Positions 51,763-59,683 are shown, counted from the first letter of the stretch. The stretch is 64,000 nucleotides of DNA from Paenibacillus sp. YPG26 (GCF_023704175.1 NZ_CP084530.1:3032001-3096000); one strand, 5' to 3'. Numbers and translations: made by a program. The notes: generated by a model not told the origin, from the letters alone.

Positions 51763-52008
51763 TTGTCTTATATATGCTCACTATGTAACGGCCTGTTCAA
51801 TCTGTCATTAGGTTGTCCAACTTGTGGACAACTCCTTGAGGATTGCGGGAGAGTTGAAGATTATAAAGGTCCCTATAGTCCCTACAATTCAGCTGATCAA
51901 TACTCCGGGGCCGCTTCCGAACAGGCAGGCTGCGAACATATCGTGAGCTGCCAGTACTGTGGGGGACAGTATATCTACTGCGTGGATCTCCACCGGAACC
52001 TAATGTAG
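51763..52008 (+). CDS. Double zinc-ribbon small protein
   Basis: This 81-residue protein has two Cys pairs at the N-terminus (YICSLCNGLF, GCPTCGQLL) and a C-terminal pair (VSCQYCGGQYIYC), giving four or five knuckles able to hold one or two zinc ions. The start is TTG 51763, with AAGGAG 8 bases upstream, since the frame has no better-placed ATG. Its last 9 bases overlap the end of the convergent sda gene. Function is unknown. Confidence 0.75.
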   Translation: MSYICSLCNGLFNLSLGCPTCGQLLEDCGRVEDYKGPYSPYNSADQYSGAASEQAGCEHIVSCQYCGGQYIYCVDLHRNLM

Positions 52009-52143
52009 TACAAGCCCCGCCTGTGTACTAAGCTTTCTCTTCTGAATTTCGGCTAACAGGAGTGCGATGAATTCCCTGTCTAGTTGGAGCTCTTTGGCCA
52101 AATGGTAAGAATCCAGCAGCATTTCATCTGTTAATGTCGCCAT
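52000..52143 (-). CDS. sda: Sda sporulation checkpoint protein (canonical copy)
   Basis: This 47-residue protein opens MATLTDEMLLDSYHLAKELQ and continues LDREFIALLLAEIQKR, matching Bacillus subtilis Sda (LSDELLIESY..A..M.LNRDFIELIENEIKRR) in length and helical-hairpin pattern. Sda inhibits the sporulation kinases when replication initiation or DNA integrity is disturbed. AAGGAGTG precedes ATG 52143. Four consensus DnaA boxes lie 73-172 bp upstream, which fits the DnaA-dependent control known for sda in Bacillus subtilis. Its 3' end overlaps the converging zinc-ribbon gene by 9 bp. Confidence 0.9.
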   Translation of the reverse strand: MATLTDEMLLDSYHLAKELQLDREFIALLLAEIQKRKLSTQAGLVLH

Positions 52144-52215
52144 AACTATCACTCCTTCCTAAAATTTTCCTGTAATTATCATATCAACAATAAAGTGACA
52201 GAACAAGCGTTCTTG

Positions 52216-52315
52216 TTATCCACATATTGTTGTGGAAATCCTGTGAATAAGTTGTTAGTAATCCCCCAATATCTTGGTAGACGGGTTAGGATAGTGTGGA
52301 TAAAAGTTATTCACA
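52216..52315. promoter_or_regulatory. DnaA-box cluster upstream of sda
   Basis: Four exact matches to TTATNCACA occur within 100 bp: TTATCCACA at 52216-52224, TTATTCACA on the minus strand at 52242-52250, TTATCCACA on the minus strand at 52295-52303, and TTATTCACA at 52307-52315. The last two face each other 3 bp apart. The cluster is upstream of sda in its transcription sense. Confidence 0.9.
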
Positions 52316-52445
52316 GGACTATACATGGCTGTAAATCTTCAAAAATATTTTTTTACAGTCTTTTGCAGGCTTTATACAGCTTTCCAATACATTAACCTGA
52401 CCTAGAGCTTAATAAACCTGTTTTATCCTAATTTGTATAAAGTTA

Positions 52446-53108
52446 TTACTGGGGACGGGTATTAACTTCAAATATCCAGATACGTCCCTGTGTGTCTATT
52501 CCATAATCAAATCCGAGGATACCGATGCCTGGAAACCTTTGTTCCAGAATATCTGTGCATCTGCTTGTCAATTCACGCATCCTCCGCCGCTCCCGTCTTC
52601 CAGAGGAAGATGAACCGGATCTTGCCAAAGCCTCCCTCGCCGGAAGCTGGGTTCCCCCTTTGCACAAATTAGTCACGAACAGGCCGGGTCTGGCAAGCCT
52701 CCCAACCATGGCACGGTATTCCCAGCCTTTTGCGCCCTTGGCCACTTTCACTCTATAATCTATAGGTCTTCCCGCAATGGTTGCCAGTTGAATTCCCTGC
52801 TGTATGATATACGGACGTCTGACTTTGATCCGGCTCAGCGACCTCTCCATGGCTTCAAAGCTTCTGAACGACCGCGTATCCGCCATATGTGTAATAGAAT
52901 AACCGCCGCCGCTGGATACGACCTTAATTACCCCATAACCCCCACCGCCCCGTATGGGCTTGATTACCACCATCCTGTGCTTTTGGAGCATCCGCTTCAT
53001 ATTAGACGCACTATACATGCTTGTCTGTGGAATATGTCTCTGAATTCGCTTGTCTGTAAGAAGCGCCTCTGTCTTAAGCCACTTATTGGCCAGCTGTCTT
53101 CCCGCCAT
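52446..53108 (-). CDS. YheC/YheD family ATP-grasp protein, short form
   Basis: This 220-residue protein is essentially an ATP-grasp domain: MVVIKPIRGGGGYGVIKV, IQQGIQLATIAGRPIDYRVK, GLFVTNLCKGGTQLP and the metal-binding LGFDYGIDTQGRIWIFEVNT. It lacks the extra N-terminal domain of the 362-residue relative at 15.2 kb, so it is a minimal member. Family members are sporulation-linked; the ligation reaction is unknown. It is separated from sda by the DnaA-box region. Confidence 0.87.
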   Translation of the reverse strand: MAGRQLANKWLKTEALLTDKRIQRHIPQTSMYSASNMKRMLQKHRMVVIKPIRGGGGYGVIKVVSSGGGYSITHMADTRSFRSFEAMERSLSRIKVRRPYIIQQGIQLATIAGRPIDYRVKVAKGAKGWEYRAMVGRLARPGLFVTNLCKGGTQLPAREALARSGSSSSGRRERRRMRELTSRCTDILEQRFPGIGILGFDYGIDTQGRIWIFEVNTRPQ

Positions 53109-53329
53109 CGACCTCTCTCCTTTCTCTGTCCGAAGGTTCGTACTTATGGTTATAACTACTCAAAACAGGACTTTTGTTCTTGTATCTATGTCCACCTGAC
53201 CGCCTAATTTCAAGAAATCCGGCTGTTGTCCGCTTTCTAAGGGATTATTGCATCGTTTATACTCTTTTCAAACAAATCGTTCTGGTATATAGTAGACCCG
53301 TACCTACAGTTAATAGGGGGATTCTTCTG

Positions 53330-53530
53330 TTGGAGCAGTTGTTCGGAATTCTTTATTGGGTTGCTATGATTGCGATGTCTACTGTGCTCGTTGCAGTTAC
53401 GATCGCGGTATTTGCCATAGGCGTGCGGTTCTTCAGGGATTCCCGAAGAGGCCTTGGCGCATCTTGTATGGCTTTCTCCATCATCACCGCCGGAATGATC
53501 TATCTAATGCTGAACAAACAATTCTTCTAA
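53330..53530 (+). CDS. Small two-helix membrane protein
   Basis: This protein of about 66 residues has two hydrophobic helices (WVAMIAMSTVLVAVTIAVFA and SCMAFSIITAGMIYLML) joined by a basic loop, GVRFFRDSRRGLG. The start is read as TTG 53330, with a GGGGG site about 9 bases upstream; upstream codons in frame lack a site. It is unrecognised and may be cotranscribed with the next small gene 39 bp downstream. Confidence 0.6.
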   Translation: MEQLFGILYWVAMIAMSTVLVAVTIAVFAIGVRFFRDSRRGLGASCMAFSIITAGMIYLMLNKQFF

Positions 53531-53569
53531 TTGCAAGTCCTGTAAAACTTATAGTAAAGGAGTCAGGGA

Positions 53570-53788
53570 ATGAACCATACATTAACCGCAGATATCGATT
53601 TCTTCGCTGCGGCGCTGTCCCAGAAGGTCATCTCCGCCTGGCAGGAAGATGAAGCTGGTGTATATTGTGAAATTGGTCGTGGTATAGTTGAGAAATATTG
53701 CTCGGATTATGTTCGTATCCGTAATATAGAAACGGGTAAGCAGTCGCATTACGCCCGCGATATAACGATGTTCAGCACTGCTGAATAG
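53570..53788 (+). CDS. Conserved-looking small protein of unknown function
   Basis: This 72-residue soluble protein reads MNHTLTADIDFFAAALSQKV at the start, then YCEIGRGIVEKYCSDYVRIR. AAAGGAG lies 7 bases before ATG 53570, and a terminator follows the stop, so it is very probably expressed. No domain is recognised. Confidence 0.72.
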   Translation: MNHTLTADIDFFAAALSQKVISAWQEDEAGVYCEIGRGIVEKYCSDYVRIRNIETGKQSHYARDITMFSTAE

Positions 53789-53796
53789 TTAATTAT

Positions 53797-53830
53797 GAAG
53801 TCCCTCCGGCATCTCGGAGGGACTTCGTAA
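53797..53830 (+). terminator. Terminator at the left border of the AT-rich island
   Basis: GAAGTCCCTCCG and CGGAGGGACTTC form a perfect twelve-pair stem with a 5-base loop, 9 bp after the upstream stop codon. The following TAATT is only partly T-rich. Confidence 0.8.
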
Positions 53831-53986
53831 TTAACGCTTACTCAAACTATACATCGAGATGTGATCATGCTCGTTAACACGCAAAACAGACTCCGCGCGG
53901 TGCGCGAAGCCTTGTTATTTCAGGGGCCTTATTATCAACAATAAATAAACGAGCGTTTCATTTGAAGAATCTAGCGTATGTATTGT

Positions 53987-54649
53987 TTACAAATTATTAT
54001 CCTTTGGCAAATCAAAACTCTCAAGGCTGTCGTATAATTCTTTTTGTATAGAATATTTCCTAGCAAGTTGATACGGAACTGTGTAATCACCGATGACGTT
54101 ATCCAAAACCTTTTCCAGGTCTACGTCCTTAACCTGCTCACGGCGCCACGAAATATACACTCCATCATTTTCTCCGCCGCTAACATTGTCGATATTCACG
54201 GATACTGATACTTCGTATACCTTAGGGTTATTAAATAGGATTTTAGAGTACGCAATCAGAGAGCCGCCATCTATCTTTACGAAGTCCTTAGAGTCCCAAA
54301 ATGCTCCGGGATTAACTGTGATCTCTATGTACTCCCCTGTTGTGTCCGAACTTGCTGCAAACCTCCTGAAAGTTGTCTCATTTAGAGGGATAGACACAGC
54401 AGTTACCTCATTCGCAAGCGCCTTACGTACATTTTCCTCAGTCACGTCCGCTTTGGACCAATCGAATGCCGGTTCTTCTACTCCTGGTTTTGTCACTTCT
54501 TTTGCAGTAACAGAAGTTGTGGATGTAGTATCACCAGATACTGGCGCTTCCTCGCTGTCACCCTCAAAAAATTTAAATAACCCAAATATAATTAGGATGA
54601 GTATTAAAAGGAAAACACCCTTATTTTTGGATCTATTGTACCATTCCAC
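53987..54649 (-). CDS. Membrane-anchored extracytoplasmic protein, unknown function
   Basis: This 220-residue protein has an N-terminal transmembrane anchor (NKGVFLLILILIIFGLFKFF), a Ser/Thr/acidic linker (to about residue 60), and an extracytoplasmic domain of mixed strands (EYIEITVNPGAFWDSKDFV, VYEVSVSVNIDNVSG). The topology is outside-facing. GGAGG precedes ATG 54649. I do not recognise the family; similar host-associated proteins occur on integrative elements. It is AT-rich like the rest of the island. Confidence 0.7.
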   Translation of the reverse strand: MEWYNRSKNKGVFLLILILIIFGLFKFFEGDSEEAPVSGDTTSTTSVTAKEVTKPGVEEPAFDWSKADVTEENVRKALANEVTAVSIPLNETTFRRFAASSDTTGEYIEITVNPGAFWDSKDFVKIDGGSLIAYSKILFNNPKVYEVSVSVNIDNVSGGENDGVYISWRREQVKDVDLEKVLDNVIGDYTVPYQLARKYSIQKELYDSLESFDLPKDNNL

Positions 54650-54881
54650 AAATCCTCCCCCTCACCCCCTAAATATTACGATGTACCTGGTCCGCTGTCA
54701 CTACAAACAAAGAAAGCGCCCTCCAACGTAATCCCTACGTAACTATATTCAAGAACCCGCTAGAGTGCTAGCGAATTCAAACGTTTCTAAAGAGTGGGCA
54801 GTTGTTGAAGTGGAACTCCAGGGACCGTCCTCAGTTGATCCGCCGAATAATCCAGATTTTCCAATATCAGGAGACAGGGCT

Positions 54882-55109
54882 ATGTTAACTATCACCCTAG
54901 TTAACGGCATGGAAAAAGAATACGATCTCTCTTCCCAAGAAGTTTCTGATTTTATTAAGTGGTACGATGCGAAAGACTCTGGAAACGGCCCAGCAAAGTA
55001 TGCTTTCATCAAAACGTGGAATAAAGGCCCGTTCGGTAAGCGCACAGAGTGCGTAATCTTCAATAAAATTCTTACGTTTGAAGTCAGCGAGTATACGTCA
55101 AGTAAATAG
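54882..55109 (+). CDS. Small element-borne protein
   Basis: This 75-residue soluble protein (MLTITLVNGMEKEYDLSSQE, then VSDFIKWYDAKDSGNG) resembles accessory proteins of phages and integrative elements in style. The start is ATG 54882, with AGGAGA 9 bases upstream; the frame is open further upstream but has no usable site. A terminator follows directly. Function is unknown. Confidence 0.68.
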   Translation: MLTITLVNGMEKEYDLSSQEVSDFIKWYDAKDSGNGPAKYAFIKTWNKGPFGKRTECVIFNKILTFEVSEYTSSK

Positions 55110-55120
55110 GACAAAAAGAA

Positions 55121-55146
55121 AGAGCCCGTTAGTAGGGCTCTTTTTA
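55121..55146 (+). terminator. Terminator after the small element-borne gene
   Basis: AGAGCCC and GGGCTCT form a seven-pair stem followed by TTTTT. Confidence 0.88.
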
Positions 55147-55230
55147 AGTTGCGTTTATTTCCTTAACGCTAAACAGCTTTAATAGTCATGTCGGGTTCCG
55201 TTGCGATCGCGAAAAAATAGGCAGCAGCGC

Positions 55231-55437
55231 ATGGCAGAAGGTCATTAACTAGTCGTAAGCGACGTATGGGTGACCGGCTATAAGAAAGCGGAGTTCGGAT
55301 TGCTGGCGGCTGTCCCGGCAGATAGTAATGTCAAGATACGTCACGTCGGCATTAAGGTTTATAAAGCCGCTCGAAACGTAAAGGCGCGGCATGCTGCTTG
55401 TTTTTACTTTGTAGTTACTTCGAAAAAAACAGCATAG
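55231..55437 (+). pseudogene. Remnant gene with in-frame stop at codon 6
   Basis: A frame starting ATG 55231 hits TAA at codon 6 and then stays open for 62 codons, encoding DVWVTGYKKAEFGLLAAVPA and further Lys/Val-rich sequence to a TAG at 55435. There is no other start codon with a site. The continuous frame on both sides suggests a small gene killed by one nonsense change. Its family is unrecognised. Confidence 0.4.
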
Positions 55438-55645
55438 ACGCTTAAAAAAAATATTCACAAAGATTCTGTAGGTCTGCCCATATTTAAGATGAGTCTATGA
55501 TTTTCTCCTGATCGCTACGAAATTTTTCAGTATTAAGCAAAAAACTGATTAGGCAAAATACTCGATCAAAATAGATCACAGTCTACACTTAGTTAAAGTG
55601 CGAAATAGTTTACACCTTACTTTCAAATGAAAACACACTAATATA

Positions 55646-55855
55646 TTATTTTCTCTTAAACTTCAAAATAAGGTTTGTGATAGAAATAACAGCTATAACT
55701 CCCAGTAGTATATTAGTGAATTGTAAAGTACTTGTAAGGTGTTGGATACTGTCAGTTGTGTCAGGCAAGTTTAAGTTAATGCTATCTGCTATTCTACTGA
55801 TATTTTGAGACATACCAGTTATATATTGAACCCACTCTTCATCTTGCATTCCCAT
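55646..55855 (-). CDS. Small tail-anchored membrane protein
   Basis: This 69-residue protein has a hydrophilic N-terminal half (MGMQDEEWVQYITGMSQNIS) and one C-terminal transmembrane helix (FTNILLGVIAVISITNLILK), ending FKRK. The layout recalls holin-like or regulatory element proteins but no family is assigned. AGGAGGTG precedes two possible ATG starts (55855 and 55849). It is very AT-rich. Confidence 0.65.
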   Translation of the reverse strand: MGMQDEEWVQYITGMSQNISRIADSINLNLPDTTDSIQHLTSTLQFTNILLGVIAVISITNLILKFKRK

Positions 55856-55978
55856 GACACCTCCTTTAATTATAAAATTTTACCATATAAATAGTAAAAT
55901 ATCAATATATTTACAAAAAAAGATACATTATATACTATATTTGGAATTTAAACCAAATTACAAAAGGAGAGTGTTGTA

Positions 55979-56668
55979 ATGAGAATCAGTAAAGTAATCC
56001 CATCTGTAATTCTTGCTTGTACTGTTCTAGCCACACCAGTAAGTAGTATTTTATCCCCAGTCGTAGCATCAGCAGCTGCGTCTGAATCGTCTTCTTCTGA
56101 AGTATCTAAGTTAAAGCTTTATGATCTATATGTAAACGTGCCATATACAGAAGATGAATATTCTTTTGTAAGAACTGAAAATTCTAAAGAAGTAAGAATT
56201 GATATTATTGATAAAGCAACTGGTAAGAAAGTTGATGCTTATGGAGAATTGATCCCTACTACTAGTAAAAACAAGTCACAATCCCAAACACAAGCTAGTG
56301 GATATTATGAAAACAGAACTGTTTATAAAGATAAGGTTCTTGATGATTTTGCTACAGTACGTATAAATCTCAATCTCAATTTATATTTCACAACAGGTAG
56401 TTCTTTTGGGCAAATAAACAAAGTCAATGGAGTGAATCTTGTTGCTGCGTCTAGCGGGCTTTATACTATAGCAGACCCTGCTATTTATGCCGATTCTGCG
56501 ACTGGTAGTTATCCAACAGGCAGCATATCAGTTTCCGGATCAGGGGTGGTTGATACTACAACTTCTAGCTCTGGTGGTGTTAGTTTAGGGGTACTGGGCT
56601 ATACGGTGGGTACAGATCAGCATTTTAGAAAACCTTTCGATGTAGAATGGACTTATTCACTTTATTAA
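55979..56668 (+). CDS. Secreted protein of unknown function
   Basis: This 229-residue protein has a typical signal peptide: MRISKVIPSVILACTVLATP followed by an A-S-A-type cleavage site near residue 32. The mature part is Ser/Thr-rich with predicted beta strands, no Cys and no enzymatic motif; it ends RKPFDVEWTYSLY. AAAGGAG lies 9 bases before ATG 55979. It is AT-rich and part of the island. An extracellular structural or bacteriocin-like role is possible but unsupported. Confidence 0.75.
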   Translation: MRISKVIPSVILACTVLATPVSSILSPVVASAAASESSSSEVSKLKLYDLYVNVPYTEDEYSFVRTENSKEVRIDIIDKATGKKVDAYGELIPTTSKNKSQSQTQASGYYENRTVYKDKVLDDFATVRINLNLNLYFTTGSSFGQINKVNGVNLVAASSGLYTIADPAIYADSATGSYPTGSISVSGSGVVDTTTSSSGGVSLGVLGYTVGTDQHFRKPFDVEWTYSLY

Positions 56669-56673
56669 TTGCA

Positions 56674-56700
56674 ATTCCCAAATTTTGTTTGGGAGTTTCG
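56674..56700 (+). terminator. Probable terminator of the secreted protein gene
   Basis: TCCCAAA and TTTGGGA form a stem with a T-rich loop 8 bp after the stop; the following GTTTCG is weakly T-rich. Confidence 0.55.
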
Positions 56701-56813
56701 TATAAACGGATCCTATAGAAAAGAGTCCTAGTGTTTGAATGAAATGCATCCCTTAAAGTAGAACATTGGAACCCTCCTGGGTAAAACCGATGAATTTTAA
56801 GAGGTGCTTTTTT

Positions 56814-57044
56814 ATGTCCATCAAAGGAATGAAATTTAAAACTTACACATTGGAGACAGAGTTGGAGGCTATTCGAATGAATGTGGAGATGGGGAGCATT
56901 TGCCACCTATACCCTTCCAAGGAGGAAAAGTGGACCTATCGTCAGATTACCGATAAGCTTGGGATCCAAGAAAAAGACCGTGTCAAGAAATGGATGAGAA
57001 AATACAGGCAGCAAGGAAATTACGGATTACTCGACCAACTTTGA
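56814..57044 (+). pseudogene. Truncated IS3-like transposase OrfA fragment
   Basis: A frame of 76 codons starts MSIKGMKFKTYTLETELEAI. It contains the helix-turn-helix of IS3-type OrfA proteins: YRQITDKLGIQEKDRVKKWM, then YRQQGNYGLLDQ. In complete elements GLLDQ continues into a longer basic region; here a stop follows after one more residue. No OrfB or inverted-repeat ends are visible, so only a stub remains. AGAGGTG precedes ATG 56814. Confidence 0.7.
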
Positions 57045-57176
57045 AGAATTATGAAAGATTCCTGAGTACAGTGAATAGTCTGTGTCGGAATGGCCTTTAA
57101 ACCAAACATAAGACTTTTCGTCCTTATACTCCTTAACTGGATTTATAATATTGATCCAGTTTTGAGAAAAGTCCAT
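57027..57176 (-). pseudogene. Truncated FRG-domain gene
   Basis: A 49-codon frame starts MDFSQNWINIINPVKEYKDE and contains SYVWFKGHSDTDYSLYSGIF, the opening of an FRG domain (WFRGxSDxxYxLxPSxxR). It then stops where the transposase fragment begins, so the rest of the domain is lost. FRG domains occur in phage-defence and element-borne proteins. GGGGGG precedes ATG 57176. The same reading frame continues upstream into the integrase remnant, so the two were joined by deletion. Confidence 0.65.
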
Positions 57177-57623
57177 GTTTGGCCCCCCTTGAGTATTAGA
57201 TTTTTTTGTTAACGGATTGAACTCGATAAGCTCGTCCCCTTCCAATTGGTTAAAGATCGCCTTAAGCGTACGAATCCGTATATTGATGGTAGTATCGGAA
57301 AGCCCGACGCGTTGGTTCTCTGCTGATACGTACTTATGTCCTTCATAGCGTACCTTATCTTATTTCATATACGAAATGTGATCGCGAATTATTTGCGTAG
57401 TTATCGCGGCTACTTCCTCGATATCCGGATAAAACTCGCGCAGCAAGATAATAAAATAACCGTAATGCTTCGTATAATCCTGCAGCGTCCTCTCACGAAG
57501 TCCTTCCGTCCTCTTAGCGCTAATTACAAAGTCAATCGCCTGTTCAAGTCCTATCGCCGGATATTCGCGTTCTACTCTTGTCGCTCCATTAGGTACGCGT
57601 CGTTCCCGCTTCTTCAGTGCCAT
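57177..57623 (-). pseudogene. Tyrosine recombinase (integrase) remnant with one internal stop
   Basis: The first 87 codons (RERTLQDYTKHYGYFIILLR, IIRDHISYMK) form a SAM-like core-binding N-terminus. A TAA follows, and the same frame continues with DKVRYEGHKYVSAENQRVGL and SDTTINIRIRTLKAIFNQLE up to EFNPLTKK. Related integrases read YMKYDKVRYEGHKY at this point, so TAT to TAA (Tyr to stop) explains the break. The catalytic R-H-R-Y domain is missing altogether, so the gene is dead twice over. Confidence 0.8.
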
Positions 57624-57683
57624 ACAAAAAGACCTCCATTAACGTATAGTTCGCGACTAATACGTGTGGAGGTCGTAATTAAC

Positions 57684-57845
57684 AATCCATAAGCGGCCGT
57701 TTTGGGGTTGTTATTTTGCATCAATCGGGATTGCGGACGCTCAAATTACCGTTGTTATCCGCAACCCCGAACATCTGTTTGCGCATAAGCTTACGTGTCG
57801 GCTTACGTCAGACAAACGAACCTTAAAACGTTAATGTAAGAGCCC
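57684..57845. other. Non-coding right flank of the island
   Basis: This stretch has no gene. It contains GGGGTTG (57709) and CAACCCC (57757) as distant inverted arms around sequence rich in short repeats. It separates the island from yutM. Confidence 0.4.
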
Positions 57846-58205
57846 TTAACACTGCTCCGGTGCAGGCTGTCCCGCATCTTCACGGGTACGGAAGCTGGAG
57901 CCGCAGCCGCAGGTAGCAATCGCGTTCGGGTTGTGGATGGAGAAGCCGCCCGACATGCCGGAAGCCTCGTAATCAATTTCCAGTCCGTTCAAATACTTCA
58001 GACTGTCCTTCTCCACAACGACCTTGATGCCTCCTACTTCCATGAACACGTCAGCATCGGTTTCTTCATCGTCAAAGCCCATCCCGTAGGAGAATCCGCT
58101 GCATCCTCCCGGCTGTACCCCAAGACGAAGGAACATATTAGGCGTCTCCTGCTGTGAGAGCATTTCTTTTATTTGAGCAGCTGCTGCATCAGTGATATTA
58201 ATCAT
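57846..58205 (-). CDS. HesB/IscA-type iron-sulfur carrier YutM
   Basis: This 119-residue A-type Fe-S carrier has LRLGVQPGGCSGFSYGM (Cys35) and the C-terminal TCGCGSSF (Cys99 and Cys101), the three cluster ligands. The C-terminal extension, REDAGQPAPEQC, adds another Cys. It would pass Fe-S clusters to apo-proteins. YutM, YuzB, a YutJ-like NDH and YutI are neighbours in Bacillus, and the same set is found in this 3.5-kb stretch. GGAGG precedes ATG 58205. Confidence 0.92.
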   Translation of the reverse strand: MINITDAAAAQIKEMLSQQETPNMFLRLGVQPGGCSGFSYGMGFDDEETDADVFMEVGGIKVVVEKDSLKYLNGLEIDYEASGMSGGFSIHNPNAIATCGCGSSFRTREDAGQPAPEQC

Positions 58206-58329
58206 TGTATGATACCTCCTTATCCTTACCTTATCTCATTATACTCCACAATATACCTCCCCTCAAGGGACGTTCTCCGGCAGTAATTACCGACTATACT
58301 TATTGCCCGAATAGAAAGTGAGGTTTATA

Positions 58330-58431
58330 ATGGTATGGATGCACTCGTTTGTCACAATTTTGACAACAACACTTGGGCTTTATTATCAAGTAACCTGTTC
58401 TAATTTTCACAATGCTAGTTCTCCGCTGTAA
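58330..58431 (+). CDS. Possible 33-residue peptide upstream of mqnE
   Basis: A short frame starts MVWMHSFVTILTTTLGLYYQ with GAGG 6 bases before the ATG. It is partly hydrophobic and unrecognised. It lies in the leader region of mqnE and could be chance. The rest of the 320-bp gap between yutM and mqnE must hold two divergent promoters. Confidence 0.3.
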   Translation: MVWMHSFVTILTTTLGLYYQVTCSNFHNASSPL

Positions 58432-58526
58432 CTCAGCAAAGCGTCTGAACATTAGACGTTATTTTATAGCCATTAGGCATAAGGTATAACACGAGCATCA
58501 CCGACCCTAGATTGGAGGATATCCCT

Positions 58527-59633
58527 ATGTTAGTAACTGCAACCCCTCATACAGACCAGAGAATGGCTGAAATTATTGAAAAGGTGCGCCGCGGGGAGCG
58601 GTTAACCCTTGAGGATGGGGTATATTTATATGAAAGCGACGATCTGCTTACGATCGGTCAGCTTGCGAATGAGGTTAACCTCAAGAAGAACGGCAAGAAA
58701 GTATATTTTATCGAGAATATGAGCCTGTACTTCACCAATGTGTGTGAGTCCTATTGCGCCTTCTGCAACTTCCGCAAAGACCAGGGGGAAGAAGGCTCCT
58801 ACACCCTGTCCGGTCCTGAAATGGTTGAGTATGTGGAACAGCATATCCACCCTGGTATCCGTGAGTTTCATATTGTAGGCGGACACAACAACCATGTTCC
58901 TTTTCAATATTATGTGGATTCACTAAAAGCTTTGAACGAGCGCTTCCCGGAGGTTGCCCTTAAAGCCTATACCGCGGCAGAAATCGACTTCTTCACCCGG
59001 ATCAGCGGCCTGAGTATAACTGAAGTTCTTCAGCAGCTCCAGCAAGCCGGATTACAGTCCCTAACAGGCGGAGGCGCTGAGATTCTATCCGATCAGTACC
59101 GGGAGAAAATGAAAGTCGACAAAGCCAATGTAGACCGCTATCTGGAAGTCCACCGCACCGCTCACAAGCTGGGGATCAGAACGGGAACCACTATGCTGTA
59201 CGGCTCCATTGAAAGCCATGAGGACCGTATTCGCCATATGATACAGATCCGCGATCTTCAGGATGAGACGAACGGCTTCATGGTGTTCATCCCCCTCTCC
59301 ATGCAGCCGAAGAGCAAGAACGCCAGCATTATGCGCCGCAATTCAGCTTATGAAGACCTGAAGACCATTGCCATCAGCCGCTTGATGCTCGACAATATTC
59401 AGCACATCAAGGCTTACTTTATTAATATTGGCACCCAGCTGACTCAGGTGTCACTGAGCTTCGGGGCCTCTGACGTGCATGGCACCATTCTCAAGGAGAA
59501 GATCAGCCATGCTGCCGGAGCGAATACGCCTGAAGGCTTGACCCGCAAGGAGCTGATCTGGCTTGTGAAGGGTGCCGGGCGGATTCCTGTCGAGAGAGAT
59601 ACATTCTACAATGAAATTGAAGTTTTTGAATAA
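58527..59633 (+). CDS. mqnE: Aminofutalosine synthase MqnE
   Basis: This 368-residue radical SAM enzyme of the futalosine menaquinone pathway makes aminodeoxyfutalosine. The cluster motif is CESYCAFCNF (Cys73, Cys77, Cys80), followed by EFHIVGGHNN, GGGAEIL, GIRTGTTMLYG and the conserved FIPLSMQPK. The start is ATG 58527, with GGAGG 8 bases upstream. It is followed after 50 bp by an NDH-2-like gene whose product would use menaquinone. Confidence 0.95.
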   Translation: MLVTATPHTDQRMAEIIEKVRRGERLTLEDGVYLYESDDLLTIGQLANEVNLKKNGKKVYFIENMSLYFTNVCESYCAFCNFRKDQGEEGSYTLSGPEMVEYVEQHIHPGIREFHIVGGHNNHVPFQYYVDSLKALNERFPEVALKAYTAAEIDFFTRISGLSITEVLQQLQQAGLQSLTGGGAEILSDQYREKMKVDKANVDRYLEVHRTAHKLGIRTGTTMLYGSIESHEDRIRHMIQIRDLQDETNGFMVFIPLSMQPKSKNASIMRRNSAYEDLKTIAISRLMLDNIQHIKAYFINIGTQLTQVSLSFGASDVHGTILKEKISHAAGANTPEGLTRKELIWLVKGAGRIPVERDTFYNEIEVFE

Positions 59634-59683
59634 CAACATAACCACAGAACCTAACGAGCTGCATAAGAAAGGATCCGATAAAC

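Larger units (their letters stand above)
53831..57683. mobile_element. AT-rich decaying genomic island
   Basis: Between the 72-residue gene and yutM, composition becomes AT-rich and the gene set changes to orphans and remnants: a membrane-anchored protein, small unknown proteins, a pseudogene, a secreted protein, a transposase fragment, a truncated FRG-domain gene and an integrase broken by one stop codon. The 11-base sequence TCGTAATTAAC occurs at both borders (53825-53835 and 57673-57683), which may be an attachment-site repeat or chance. Exact borders are not proven. Confidence 0.6.

Noticed and set aside
54093..54731. 212-codon plus-strand frame opposite the membrane-anchored protein gene
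   Set aside because: The minus-strand gene has GGAGG, a membrane anchor and a sensible domain order; the plus frame is Ser/Thr-rich with no site.
57360..57362. TAA recoding or read-through in the integrase
   Set aside because: A second TAA-broken frame in the island briefly suggested recoding, but the integrase also lacks its catalytic domain, so decay is the simpler reading.
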